A stretch of 14,003 bases of DNA from CAYNTC01 sp964432925 (GCA_964432925.1 CAYSPM010000068.1:1-14003); one strand, 5' to 3'; positions 6,655-14,003 are shown, counted from the first letter of the stretch. A program made the numbers and translations. The notes: generated by a model from the letters alone, not told the origin.

Positions 6655-8487
6655 ATGTTAGATACCGTAAAAGTACCAAGGGAATTTGAACAAATATTTC
6701 GAACAGTCCAGGAGTACGTAAGTAGATATTTCCAGGAAAAAAACGAAGACGCGTCAAAAGGCACTATTGAAATATTTGGCCAGCGCTATATCCTGATCCG
6801 AGCTGCTTCCATGTCCGTCGACTTCTTCGAGGCAGTGAAGAATTTATTCAAGGACTGGGGCGAGGAAAAAGCATCCGACATTGCCAGGAGTCTTCTCTTT
6901 GACTTAGCTCACGCCATCGGAAAAATGGATGCCCGAAACTTCCATGAGAAAATGGGCTTGAAAGATCCTATTGAGAAACTATCCGCTGGACCGGTTCATT
7001 TCGCCCACACTGGATGGGCCTTTGTGGACATCTTCCCGGAGTCCAAACCTACACCAGACGAGAACTACTACCTCATATATGACCACCCCTTCTCATTCGA
7101 GTCTGACGCATGGAAAAAAAAGGGCATAAGAACCGATTTCCCCGTATGCGCAATGAATGCCGGCTACTCATCTGGCTGGTGCGAGGAGAGCTTTGGCGTA
7201 CCACTGATTGCTTCAGAAATCTTGTGTCAGGCTAAGGGAGACCAAACATGCCGTTTCATCATGGCACACCCGGACAAGATAGAACACTACATCCAGGAAT
7301 ATATGAAGGCAAATCCAGAAATAGCAGATAGAGTCACTAAGTACAAAATAAGCCGATTCTGGGATGAAAGAAGGAAGATAGAGAATGCCCTACACGAAGG
7401 CGAGCAACGCCTACAAACCATACTGGATTCAATATTGACCGGAGTGCTCATCATTGATGCAAAGACCCATGAAATCATCGATATAAATCCACTCGCTGCT
7501 GAGATTATCGGCTTACCAAGAGAGCAAATTATTGGCAACGTATGCCACAAATTCGTATGCCCTGCAGAGGAAGGAAAGTGTCCAATAACGGATCTCGGCC
7601 AGACCATAGACAAGTCGGAGCGAATATTGTTAACTGCTGATGGCAATGAAATTCCTATCCTCAAGACAGTTTCAACTACCAAATTGAATGGAAACTTAAT
7701 CGAAAGCTTTGTAGACATCCGTGAGCGCAAAGAAGCTGAACAACGACAGGCTCAACTTCTTCATCGGCTGGAAAAAGTTAATAAAGAACTAAAAGACTTT
7801 GCTTATATAATATCGCATGACTTAAAAGCACCGCTACGCGGGATCAAGACATTGGCCGATTGGATAGCAACAGACTACGCTGAAAAACTCGGCGAGGACG
7901 GTAAAGAACAGATCAACTTACTTTTGGGCCGCGTAGATAGAATGCAGAGCCTGATTGATGGAGTCCTACAGTATTCCAGAGTTGGACGCGTCAAAGAAGA
8001 AATAGTACAGATCGACCTCAATGAGCTTATGCCGAATATCATGGATACACTTGCACCGCCAGAAAATATCACAATTACGATCGAAAATGAACTACCCACA
8101 ATCGTATGCGAAAAAACCAGGGTCATTCAGGTTTTTCAGAACCTGCTTAGCAATGCTATAAAATTCATGGATAAACCTCAAGGCCAGATAAAGATTAGTT
8201 GTAGTGAAGAAAATGGCTTTTGGAGGTTTAGTGTTGCTGACAACGGCCCTGGAATTGAAGAGAAACACTTTGAAAAAATCTTCCGAATGTTCGAGACATT
8301 ATCGCCGAGAGATGGCTTCGAAAGCACCGGCGTTGGCCTTACTCTCGTAAAAAGAATTGTCGAAATGTACGGTGGAGAAATTTGGCTGCAGTCGGAACGT
8401 GGTTTTGGAAGTACATTTCTCTTTACGCTGCCAAAAAAAATCGATCTTTCAGTAAATGACAAGCAAATCGTAGCAGCTTCCTACTGA
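6655..8487 (+). CDS. XylR_N/V4R-PAS sensor histidine kinase, cytoplasmic
   Basis: A 610-residue kinase with no membrane segment. Residues about 10-110 resemble the XylR_N input domain ('YILIRAASMSVDFF', 'LLFDLAHAIGKMDA'), and about 112-210 the V4R domain ('GPVHFAHTGWAFVDIFPES', 'MNAGYSSGWCEESFGVPL', 'ILCQAKGDQTCRFIMA') with Cys176, Cys191 and Cys199. Such domains bind small hydrophobic or aromatic effectors, or metals. A PAS domain (about 250-360) carries Cys297, Cys302 and Cys309 in 'VCHKFVCPAEEGKCP'. Then come His388 in 'SHDLKAPLRG', Asn500, G1 box DNGPG at 529-533 and G2 box GVGL at 559-562, all intact. The start at 6655 follows GGGGGA by 6 bases. A 196-base gap separates it from the operon upstream, so it may have its own promoter, though I could not place one. 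The kinase core is about 72% identical to that of the operon kinase by hand count, so it may share the same receivers. Effector unknown. Confidence 0.9.
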   Translation: MLDTVKVPREFEQIFRTVQEYVSRYFQEKNEDASKGTIEIFGQRYILIRAASMSVDFFEAVKNLFKDWGEEKASDIARSLLFDLAHAIGKMDARNFHEKMGLKDPIEKLSAGPVHFAHTGWAFVDIFPESKPTPDENYYLIYDHPFSFESDAWKKKGIRTDFPVCAMNAGYSSGWCEESFGVPLIASEILCQAKGDQTCRFIMAHPDKIEHYIQEYMKANPEIADRVTKYKISRFWDERRKIENALHEGEQRLQTILDSILTGVLIIDAKTHEIIDINPLAAEIIGLPREQIIGNVCHKFVCPAEEGKCPITDLGQTIDKSERILLTADGNEIPILKTVSTTKLNGNLIESFVDIRERKEAEQRQAQLLHRLEKVNKELKDFAYIISHDLKAPLRGIKTLADWIATDYAEKLGEDGKEQINLLLGRVDRMQSLIDGVLQYSRVGRVKEEIVQIDLNELMPNIMDTLAPPENITITIENELPTIVCEKTRVIQVFQNLLSNAIKFMDKPQGQIKISCSEENGFWRFSVADNGPGIEEKHFEKIFRMFETLSPRDGFESTGVGLTLVKRIVEMYGGEIWLQSERGFGSTFLFTLPKKIDLSVNDKQIVAASY

Positions 8488-8531
8488 CGTAAAAGCAGCT
8501 TATAGCCCACACTATAAAAAAGCAACGCAGC

Positions 8532-8627
8532 AAGATCTATCAAAATACAATCAATTCTTACGACTTGACCAATCATCTTACTATTATAACCGCTCTCAAC
8601 ACATCAAAACGCCACAAGATAGATCTT
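8532..8627. repeat. 10-bp perfect inverted repeat with 76-bp spacing
   Basis: AAGATCTATC at 8532-8541 and its exact reverse complement GATAGATCTT at 8618-8627 face each other upstream of the candidate porin promoter. A paired operator or the ends of a lost element are possible; by rough estimate such a pair arises by chance in about one in fifteen stretches of this length. Confidence 0.35.
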
Positions 8628-8675
8628 CAGACGGTGCCAAGACAATCCTAAAGTCAAAATCTTCTCTTGAGTCTC

Positions 8676-8703
8676 TTGATGTTCTTAGTCCTGTGCGTAT
8701 AAT
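8676..8703 (+). promoter_or_regulatory. Candidate sigma-70 promoter for the porin gene
   Basis: TTGATG at 8676-8681 (4 of 6 matches to TTGACA) and a perfect TATAAT at 8698-8703 are 16 bases apart. Transcription would begin near 8710, giving a leader of about 137 bases to ATG 8847. The box TCTCTTGA at 8672-8679 has a near-copy (TCTCTTGA at 8663-8670) just before it. Confidence 0.5.
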
Positions 8704-8846
8704 GCCCACTTCAACTTTTTTCGTTTTTGGCAACAGACAAGAAAGCTGTTAGCCAAGAAAATAAAAGCCGAGAAGGAATAACATACGTAAATTAAGGTAA
8801 ATCAATATCGCTAAAGGAAAGATTATAAGTAAACAAGGAGTCTCCT

Positions 8847-10127
8847 ATGGCAGGCGTTAGAATCGTACTTGGTGTAATACTTTTGACGACATTGGTTGGC
8901 GTCCCTGTTGCAAATGGCAACGGTGATTTGGCCAAGGAAAATGCCGAGCTGCGCCGCAGGGTCGAAAACCTGGAAAAGGAACTGCAAGAGCTCGAGGAAA
9001 ATAAAAAACCAATCTGGTCAACGTTAGACGTTCAACTATATGGCTATATCAAAGGCGATGCTTCTTACGATAGCTCAAGAACTCATCCAGGAAACTACGC
9101 CCTCTGGGTAGACTCCGAAGCTACGAATAAAAATGACGACGAGTTCAACTTGACAGCTAATCAAACGAGGCTCGGCATGAAAATCACCGGACCGAAAGAC
9201 GCAAGCCTGCAAACCAGTGGACGTGTTGAATTCGATTTCTATGGTAATTATGCCGATGAGAACAAAGCAAAAATACAGATGCGCCACGCCTATATGCAAA
9301 TCACCTGGCCCAATGAACAATTGGATATCCTCGCTGGGCAAACCTCTGACGTAATATCTCCTTTGTACCCATCAACTTTAAATTACACTGTATTGTGGGA
9401 TGCAGGCAACATCGGCTACAGGCGACCACAGATACGCCTTACAAAACACATCGCGTTGGACACTGACATCGATCTCGAGCTACAAGGTGCTATAGCGCGG
9501 ACAATCGGTAGAAATAGCGCGCTGACCGGCTCAGAGTCAGGTGAAGATGCCGGCTTTCCATCCTTGCAGGGCCGGACTGGCCTGACATTCCTGTGGTTTG
9601 GCAACGAGCCAACCGTCATTGGCCTCTCAGGCCACTGGGGTCAGGAAGAGTACGATATAGCCGCAAGCGGTGCTAACAAGGAGTTTGACAGTTGGTCTGT
9701 TAATATTGACGTAACTCAGCCGATCAACGACTGGCTGAATATAAAGGGCGAATTCTTTTCTGGTGAAAATCTCAACACATATTTCGGTGGCATCGGCCAG
9801 GGCGTCAGAGCAATTAAAGACGTCAACGGAGTCACTATTAACCATGCCAACGAGATTAAAAGTAAGGGCGGCTGGGTTGCTCTTGGTTTAGGACCATGGT
9901 ATAGTTGGCGATTCAATATTGGTGCCGGCATCGACGACGTCGACGCAAGTGATGTAAATCTGGCAGATCGCACAGAAAACCGTTGTTTGTTCGGCAACGC
10001 CATCTATTCGGTCAACAAGAATACAGAAATAGGCTTCGAATTATCGCATTGGCGCACCGAGTATCGTGGTTCAGGCGAGGCAGACAGCATCCGTGCACAA
10101 TCATCGCTGGTATATCAATTTAAGTAA
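8847..10127 (+). CDS. DcaP-like outer-membrane porin
   Basis: A 426-residue exported porin. Residues 1-24 are a signal peptide (hydrophobic VLGVILLTTLVGVPVANG). A short heptad coiled coil follows (about 27-53, 'LAKENAELRRRVENLEKELQEL'), as in trimeric porins of the DcaP type, where it lies in the periplasm. From about 60 a beta-barrel starts ('DVQLYGYIKGDASYD') and continues with alternating strands, including 'QTRLGMKITGP', 'RHAYMQITW' and 'LDILAGQTSDVISPLYPSTLNY', to the end 'SSLVYQFK', with Phe as the next-to-last residue. AAGGAG at 8835-8840 supports the start. DcaP porins favour dicarboxylates and other small anions; with acetyl-CoA synthetase and a carboxylate-type carrier downstream, organic acid entry is a reasonable inference. 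The gene has no obvious terminator, and the promoter for acs starts only 10 bases after its stop. Confidence 0.82.
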   Translation: MAGVRIVLGVILLTTLVGVPVANGNGDLAKENAELRRRVENLEKELQELEENKKPIWSTLDVQLYGYIKGDASYDSSRTHPGNYALWVDSEATNKNDDEFNLTANQTRLGMKITGPKDASLQTSGRVEFDFYGNYADENKAKIQMRHAYMQITWPNEQLDILAGQTSDVISPLYPSTLNYTVLWDAGNIGYRRPQIRLTKHIALDTDIDLELQGAIARTIGRNSALTGSESGEDAGFPSLQGRTGLTFLWFGNEPTVIGLSGHWGQEEYDIAASGANKEFDSWSVNIDVTQPINDWLNIKGEFFSGENLNTYFGGIGQGVRAIKDVNGVTINHANEIKSKGGWVALGLGPWYSWRFNIGAGIDDVDASDVNLADRTENRCLFGNAIYSVNKNTEIGFELSHWRTEYRGSGEADSIRAQSSLVYQFK

Positions 10128-10136
10128 ATTTTTCAT

Positions 10137-10165
10137 TTGACTAGAGGAATTTAATTTTCTATAAT
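10137..10165 (+). promoter_or_regulatory. Near-consensus sigma-70 promoter for acs
   Basis: TTGACT at 10137-10142 (5 of 6) and TATAAT at 10160-10165 (6 of 6) are separated by the ideal 17 bases. The start point would be near 10172, leaving a leader of about 139 bases before acs. This is the best promoter in the window. It begins right after the porin stop, so acs can be transcribed separately. Confidence 0.7.
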
Positions 10166-10177
10166 TTTGAATTTCTA

Positions 10178-10191
10178 CCACCTCGAGGTGG
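10178..10191. promoter_or_regulatory. 14-bp perfect palindrome just after the acs promoter
   Basis: CCACCTCGAGGTGG is a perfect dyad lying about +7 to +20 from the predicted start point, a classic operator position. It has no loop and no T-run after it, so a terminator is unlikely. A repressor for acetate or carboxylate use could bind here; this is inference. Confidence 0.5.
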
Positions 10192-10194
10192 GGA

Positions 10195-10310
10195 ACAAAT
10201 AATGTTGTTTCAACTACCTTGTTTCTGGTATCACCCAAGTAGTGTTGTAGAAAATGTTAGACAACCTATCAAGGCATAATAGAATCTAAATTGCACAAAA
10301 GGAGAACAAC
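10195..10310 (+). promoter_or_regulatory. Leader of acs with possible hairpin and strong ribosome binding site
   Basis: The leader can form a bulged stem in which CAACTACCTTG (from 10211) pairs with CAAGTAGTGTTG (10236-10247), and a small GTTG-TTT-CAAC hairpin overlaps its left arm. I do not recognise a riboswitch class. AAAAGGAG at 10297-10304 sits 6 bases before ATG 10311 and fixes the start. Confidence 0.35.
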
Positions 10311-12290
10311 ATGGCACAAGAAAAAGCTATCGACTCGCTTATGACTGAGAAACGCACTTTCCTCCCGCCGGAGCAGATCAAGACCGGCGCCCACATATCC
10401 TCCGTGCAGCAGTACCAACAGATGTGGGAAAAATCAATTAATGACCCCGACGGTTTCTGGCTTGAGCAAGCAAAAAATTTGACATGGTTCACGGAACCGA
10501 CTCAGAGCCTAAAGTACGTATGGGACACGAAAAATCGTAATATTCAGCACACATGGTTCGAAGATGGCCAGTTAAACGTCGCATACAACTGCCTTGACCG
10601 CCACCTCGGAACACCCACAGCTAAAAAGACAGCTCTGATCTGGCAAGGCGAAACTGAAGACACTGTCAGGAAGTACACATACCAAGAACTGCACAAGCAA
10701 GTATGCAAATTTGCCAATGTCCTGAAGTCAAAAGGAATAAAAAAGGGCGACCGTGTCGCGATTTATCTACCAATGGTCCCCGAGCTTCCAATAGTTATGC
10801 TCGCTTGCGCCCGGATCGGCGCTATCCACTCTGTCGTCTTTGGCGGATTCAGCGCCGATGCACTCGAAGGCCGTATTAATGACTCCGACTGTAAAATGCT
10901 TATTACATCAAACGTTTCTCTACGTGCCGGCAAACATATCCTGCTTAAAAGTATCGCCGATAAGGCACTGAAGAATACACCAACCATAGAAAGCGTCATA
11001 GTAGTAAAAGTCAACGATGACCCATGTGATATCACGCAAGGCAGAGATACATGGTATCATGACGAGATGGCAAATGTCTCAGAAAAGTGTGAAGCTGAAC
11101 CTATGAACGCTGAGGACCCACTTTTTATCCTCTATACTTCCGGTTCCACCGGCAAGCCTAAAGGCGTTGTTCACACCACAGGCGGATATCTCCTATTCGT
11201 CTCGCTCTCGCACAAAACGATATTTGACATCCACGACGACGACATTTTCTGGTGCACCGCTGACATCGGCTGGGTAACAGGGCACAGTTATATTGTCTAT
11301 GGCCCCCTCGCAAACGGTGCCACATCATTGATGTTTGAAGGCGTGCCGACCTATCCGGATGCCGGACGCTTCTGGCATATCTGTGACAAATTCAACGTCA
11401 CTGTTTTCTATACAGCCCCAACTGCCATTCGTGCCTTAATGCGCCTTGGCGATGAATGGCCCGCCAAGTACAAGCTCGACACTATCCGAATTCTCGGAAC
11501 AGTCGGCGAGCCAATCAACCCCGAGGCGTGGATGTGGTACTACGAGAAAATCGGCCGCAACCGCTGCCCAATTGTAGATACTTGGTGGCAAACTGAGACC
11601 GGCGGCATTTTAATTACACCGCTACCCGGTGCGCACACGTTAAAACCAGGTAGCGCAAGCCGACCTTTCTTCGGTGTAGACCCCATCATCTTGCGCGACG
11701 ATGGCACCGAATGCAATGTAAACGAAGGTGGCAAACTGTGCATCCGTAGGCCTTGGCCAGGGATGATGCAAACGATGTGGGGAGACCACGAGAGGTTTAT
11801 CGATACATATTTCACATTGTTCGAGAATTACTATTTTACGGGCGATGGCTGCCGAATCGATGGGGACGGCGATTACTGGCTGATGGGCAGAATCGACGAT
11901 GTCGTCAATGTCTCCGGACACCGAATCGGCACCGCCGAGGTCGAAAGCGCTCTTGTCAGCCACGAAAAGGTCGCTGAAGCTGCTGTCACACCAATACCGC
12001 ACGAAATCAAGGGACAGTCGCTATATGCTTTTGTAACGCTTGTTGATGGCGTTGAGGAAAGCGACGAACTCAAGAAAGAGCTGATTATGCACGTGCGAAA
12101 GGAAATCGGCCCAATCGCAACACCGGAAGCAATACAATTCTCACCCGCCCTTCCAAAGACCCGATCCGGTAAAATCATGCGCCGAATATTACGCAAAATA
12201 GCAGAGAAAAATACAGACAACCTGGGTGACATCACGACACTTGCTGATCCCAACGTGGTCGAAGCATTGATTAAAGGCCGAGGCGCATAG
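10311..12290 (+). CDS. acs: Acetyl-CoA synthetase, AMP-forming
   Basis: A 659-residue full-length acetyl-CoA synthetase (acetate:CoA ligase), cytoplasmic, turning acetate, ATP and CoA into acetyl-CoA, AMP and pyrophosphate. The motifs are in order: the ATP loop 'YTSGSTGKPKGVVHT' at 275-289, 'TADIGWVTGHSYIVYGPL' at 316-333, the acyl-pocket motif 'TWWQTETGG' at 424-432 with Trp426 (the Trp that limits the pocket to acetate), the hinge region 'YFTGDGCRIDGDGDYWLMGRIDD' at 508-530, and 'VSGHRIGTAEVE' at 534-545. The catalytic lysine Lys621 lies in 'PKTRSGKIMRRILRKI', the motif that protein acetyltransferases acetylate to switch the enzyme off. It has its own promoter and is followed by a strong hairpin. 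An AcuC-like deacetylase gene lies at the window end, consistent with control by reversible acetylation. Propionate use is less likely given the Trp. Confidence 0.96.
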   Translation: MAQEKAIDSLMTEKRTFLPPEQIKTGAHISSVQQYQQMWEKSINDPDGFWLEQAKNLTWFTEPTQSLKYVWDTKNRNIQHTWFEDGQLNVAYNCLDRHLGTPTAKKTALIWQGETEDTVRKYTYQELHKQVCKFANVLKSKGIKKGDRVAIYLPMVPELPIVMLACARIGAIHSVVFGGFSADALEGRINDSDCKMLITSNVSLRAGKHILLKSIADKALKNTPTIESVIVVKVNDDPCDITQGRDTWYHDEMANVSEKCEAEPMNAEDPLFILYTSGSTGKPKGVVHTTGGYLLFVSLSHKTIFDIHDDDIFWCTADIGWVTGHSYIVYGPLANGATSLMFEGVPTYPDAGRFWHICDKFNVTVFYTAPTAIRALMRLGDEWPAKYKLDTIRILGTVGEPINPEAWMWYYEKIGRNRCPIVDTWWQTETGGILITPLPGAHTLKPGSASRPFFGVDPIILRDDGTECNVNEGGKLCIRRPWPGMMQTMWGDHERFIDTYFTLFENYYFTGDGCRIDGDGDYWLMGRIDDVVNVSGHRIGTAEVESALVSHEKVAEAAVTPIPHEIKGQSLYAFVTLVDGVEESDELKKELIMHVRKEIGPIATPEAIQFSPALPKTRSGKIMRRILRKIAEKNTDNLGDITTLADPNVVEALIKGRGA

Positions 12291-12313
12291 ACCTAACATC
12301 AGAAGTAACTAAA

Positions 12314-12345
12314 AGCCGGACGTGTGCCTGAACGCACGTCCGGCT
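12314..12345. terminator. Strong GC-rich hairpin between acs and the carrier gene
   Basis: AGCCGGACGTG (12314-12324) pairs perfectly with CACGTCCGGCT (12335-12345) around a 10-base loop. On the + strand the downstream run is weak (CATCTTC), so it may pause or partly stop transcription, or protect the acs mRNA end. On the - strand it is followed by TTTTAGTT, the better terminator form. It starts 24 bases after the acs stop. Confidence 0.6.
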
Positions 12346-12369
12346 CATCTTCAAACAAGGAAATCAATC

Positions 12370-13635
12370 ATGAGTGAGGAAGTTGCTGCTGCTCAAACTA
12401 AAATAGAAAACCACGGATGGCGTGTTACCTTCGCCGGTATGGGCATAAACCTTGCCCTTGGCATACTCTACACATGGAGCGTTATCAGTAAAGGCATACC
12501 ACAAAGCTGGAACTGGAGCGAAGCTGACAAATCCTGGCCCTATTCGATCGCCTGCCTGGTATTCTGCCTTGTAATGGTCCCGGCTGGCCGAATGCAGGAC
12601 AAAATCGGACCACGCGTAGTAGCAACTATCGGTGGTATCTTTGTTGGCATAGGCTTTTTATTGGCAAGCATAACTACTTCACCCTTAGGTTATATAATCG
12701 GTTTTGGAATCTTCGCAGGAGCAGGTATCGGCTTCGGTTATGCGTCCGCTACACCCCCCGCCGTAAAATGGTTCTCAGCAGCAAAGACGGGACTTATTGC
12801 TGGAATCGTAGTTTCAGGTTTTGGCCTCGCTTCCGTTTACGCAGCGCCACTGACAATGTGGCTGATTTCAGCCTGGAACATCAAAACCGCAGTAATGGTA
12901 TTAGGTATAGCATTTTTAATTATCGTTGTCATTCTTGCCCAGATACTTAAGCCACCTCCAGCCGGCTATGTCCCCGCCAGCACTCAACCTGCAAAGGCAA
13001 ATGATTTAGCTAACAAAAAAGAAGATTTCACTCCAAGAGAAATGCTAAGCACCTCGCAGTTCTACATGTTATGGTTTATGTACGCCTGTGGCGCAGGTGC
13101 CGGTCTTATGGTTATCAGTAAGCTCGCAGCAATTGCTCAGATACAGGCTGGCATCAAGCTCGGCTTCATTCTCGTAGCAGTGCTCGCCGTCGGTAATGGA
13201 GCTGGTCGAATAGTAGCTGGTGTCTTAAGTGATAAAATCGGGCGCAAAACCATGATGTTCATCTGCTTCATTATGCAAGCTGTTCTTGTGTTTATGCTTT
13301 CACGAACGGTCCAGGGTAGTGCACTTGCACAGGTACCTATTATCACGGCTGTTTCAGCACTTATCGGCGCAAACTATGGAGCGAACTTGTCACTGTTTCC
13401 ATCTGTCACGAAGGACTATTACGGGTTGAAAAATTTCGGAATGAACTACGGACTTGTCTTCACAGCTTGGGGCGTCGGCGGATTCTTGCTCGCCCTGCTG
13501 GCGGGCAAATTGTACGACAAATTCCAAACGTTCAACTTTGCCTACTACGGCGCCTCTTTACTTTTAATTCTCGCTGCCATCATGGTCTTTTTCGTTCAAG
13601 AGCCGCACCACAAGCTCGAAACCAGCCAACCATAG
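12370..13635 (+). CDS. OFA-family MFS transporter, probable monocarboxylate carrier
   Basis: A 421-residue inner-membrane carrier of the major facilitator superfamily with about 12 transmembrane helices in two halves, joined by a charged loop at about 194-225. The MFS signature loops are present: 'GRMQDKIGPR' at 73-82 (loop 2-3) and 'GVLSDKIGRK' at 284-293 (loop 8-9). The opening 'FAGMGINLALGILYTWSV' and 'GIGFGYASATPPAVKWF' at 119-135 are typical of the oxalate/formate antiporter (OFA) family, whose members move small carboxylates such as oxalate, formate, lactate or pyruvate. I start at ATG 12370, with AAGGAA 7 bases before it; an in-frame GTG at 12322 lies inside the upstream hairpin and is rejected. 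Next to acs, uptake of acetate or a related acid is a fair guess, but the substrate is not shown by the sequence. The gene ends 23 bases from the convergent deacetylase gene. Confidence 0.88.
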   Translation: MSEEVAAAQTKIENHGWRVTFAGMGINLALGILYTWSVISKGIPQSWNWSEADKSWPYSIACLVFCLVMVPAGRMQDKIGPRVVATIGGIFVGIGFLLASITTSPLGYIIGFGIFAGAGIGFGYASATPPAVKWFSAAKTGLIAGIVVSGFGLASVYAAPLTMWLISAWNIKTAVMVLGIAFLIIVVILAQILKPPPAGYVPASTQPAKANDLANKKEDFTPREMLSTSQFYMLWFMYACGAGAGLMVISKLAAIAQIQAGIKLGFILVAVLAVGNGAGRIVAGVLSDKIGRKTMMFICFIMQAVLVFMLSRTVQGSALAQVPIITAVSALIGANYGANLSLFPSVTKDYYGLKNFGMNYGLVFTAWGVGGFLLALLAGKLYDKFQTFNFAYYGASLLLILAAIMVFFVQEPHHKLETSQP

Positions 13636-13658
13636 CCAAAGACAGATACCGGTAGAAA

Positions 13659-14003
13659 TCAGAGTCCGTGAATTGGAAAGACCTTTGTGCGAATAATATC
13701 CATCGTCGCATCAAGAGTTGGCATTACTGATTTACGCTGTTCATCACTTACAAGCAGTTGCCTGTCGCGCAATCCACCCTGCCACTCCGTGCTCTCGAGC
13801 ATAACTCCCCCGACCGTGGGATTCATGCCCTGCTCACGGTCGGCACCGCATAAAATCGTCCAGGCCAAAGCCCAGGCCCTTACGGTATTATCGATATTAT
13901 AACCGCCTCCACCCGTCGCAAGGATGGGCTTGTCAAAGCTAAGAAGATGATCGATAACTTCCGCGTAAATATTATTCGTTAAATACAGATGCGCTAAAGG
14001 ATC
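13659..14003 (-). CDS. acuC: Class I histone-deacetylase-like protein (AcuC type), C-terminal part
   Basis: The reverse strand is open from the window end and codes for the last 114 residues of an acetoin-utilisation/AcuC-like deacetylase of the arginase/HDAC superfamily; the N-terminal two thirds lie beyond the window. The sequence shows 'DPLAHLYLTNNIYAEVI' at the start of the fragment, then 'PILATGGGGYNIDNTVRAWALAW', where the Gly-rich turn and Tyr form the conserved active-site end of class I HDACs. The TGA is at 13659-13661. In Bacillus subtilis AcuC removes acetyl groups from the catalytic lysine of acetyl-CoA synthetase; with acs two genes away, the same role is likely here. It faces the carrier gene and the two stop codons are 23 bases apart, with no clear terminator between. 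Zinc ligands encoded upstream cannot be checked. Confidence 0.85.
   Translation of the reverse strand, partial: DPLAHLYLTNNIYAEVIDHLLSFDKPILATGGGGYNIDNTVRAWALAWTILCGADREQGMNPTVGGVMLESTEWQGGLRDRQLLVSDEQRKSVMPTLDATMDIIRTKVFPIHGL

Larger units (their letters stand above)
8488..8846. other. Intergenic control region before the porin gene
   Basis: This 359-base gap contains a weak AT-rich hairpin just after the kinase stop (TTATAG at about 8501, CTATAA about 6 bases on, followed by AAAA), not convincing as a terminator. It also holds a 10-bp inverted repeat pair at 8532 and 8618, a candidate sigma-70 promoter at 8676-8703 and the porin ribosome binding site AAGGAG at 8835-8840. No gene is seen in it. 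Confidence 0.5.

Noticed and set aside
8496..8522. TTATAG/CTATAA hairpin after the V4R kinase as terminator
   Set aside because: The stem is only 6 bp and AT-rich and is followed by A residues, not T residues.
8565..8590. TTGACC...TATAAC as a second porin promoter
   Set aside because: The spacer is only 14 bases, too short for a sigma-70 promoter; the pair at 8676-8703 is better.
12322..12369. GTG 12322 as start of the MFS carrier
   Set aside because: It lies in the hairpin stem after acs and adds a non-membrane segment with no family likeness; ATG 12370 has a proper ribosome binding site.

Overview
The window comes from a diderm (Gram-negative-type) bacterium of moderate GC content: it encodes a TonB-dependent receptor, an outer-membrane porin and a periplasmic binding protein. 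The style of the proteins (paralogous TonB receptors, V4R/PAS kinases with a shared kinase core, an OFA-type MFS carrier beside acetyl-CoA synthetase and an AcuC-like deacetylase) reminds me of Planctomycetota of the Phycisphaerae/Sedimentisphaerales kind. That is an impression from protein style, not a proof. There are no rRNAs, tRNAs, CRISPR arrays or recognisable insertion sequences.

Region 1 (1-1561) is outer-membrane uptake. It holds the 3' end of a TonB-dependent receptor gene, a long AT-rich gap, and a short relic of a second receptor. The relic keeps the signal peptide, the start of the plug and, in another frame, the last residues of the barrel; almost everything between has been lost.

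Region 2 (1711-6458) is a compact signalling operon of five genes: a solo ABC-type substrate-binding protein with no permease or ATPase, a membrane histidine kinase, two tandem single-domain response regulators of the Rcp1 kind, and a receiver-PAS protein with a kinase-like C-terminus that has lost its ATP-binding motifs. Neighbouring genes overlap by 4, 32 and 38 bases, then a 4-base gap follows, which suggests translational coupling. The last gene has no usable ATG; its best start is an ACG at 4956. The likely flow is ligand to binding protein to kinase to receivers, with no DNA-binding output in the window.

Region 3 (6655-8487) is a soluble XylR_N/V4R-PAS histidine kinase. Its kinase core is about 72% identical (hand count) to that of the operon kinase, so the two are paralogues with swapped sensors.

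Region 4 (8847-14003) looks like a carboxylate/acetate module: a DcaP-like porin, acetyl-CoA synthetase (acs), an OFA-family MFS carrier and, convergent with it, the C-terminal part of an AcuC-like class I deacetylase, a family known to activate acetyl-CoA synthetase by removing an acetyl group from its catalytic lysine. A near-consensus sigma-70 promoter followed by a perfect 14-bp palindrome precedes acs, and a strong hairpin separates acs from the carrier gene.
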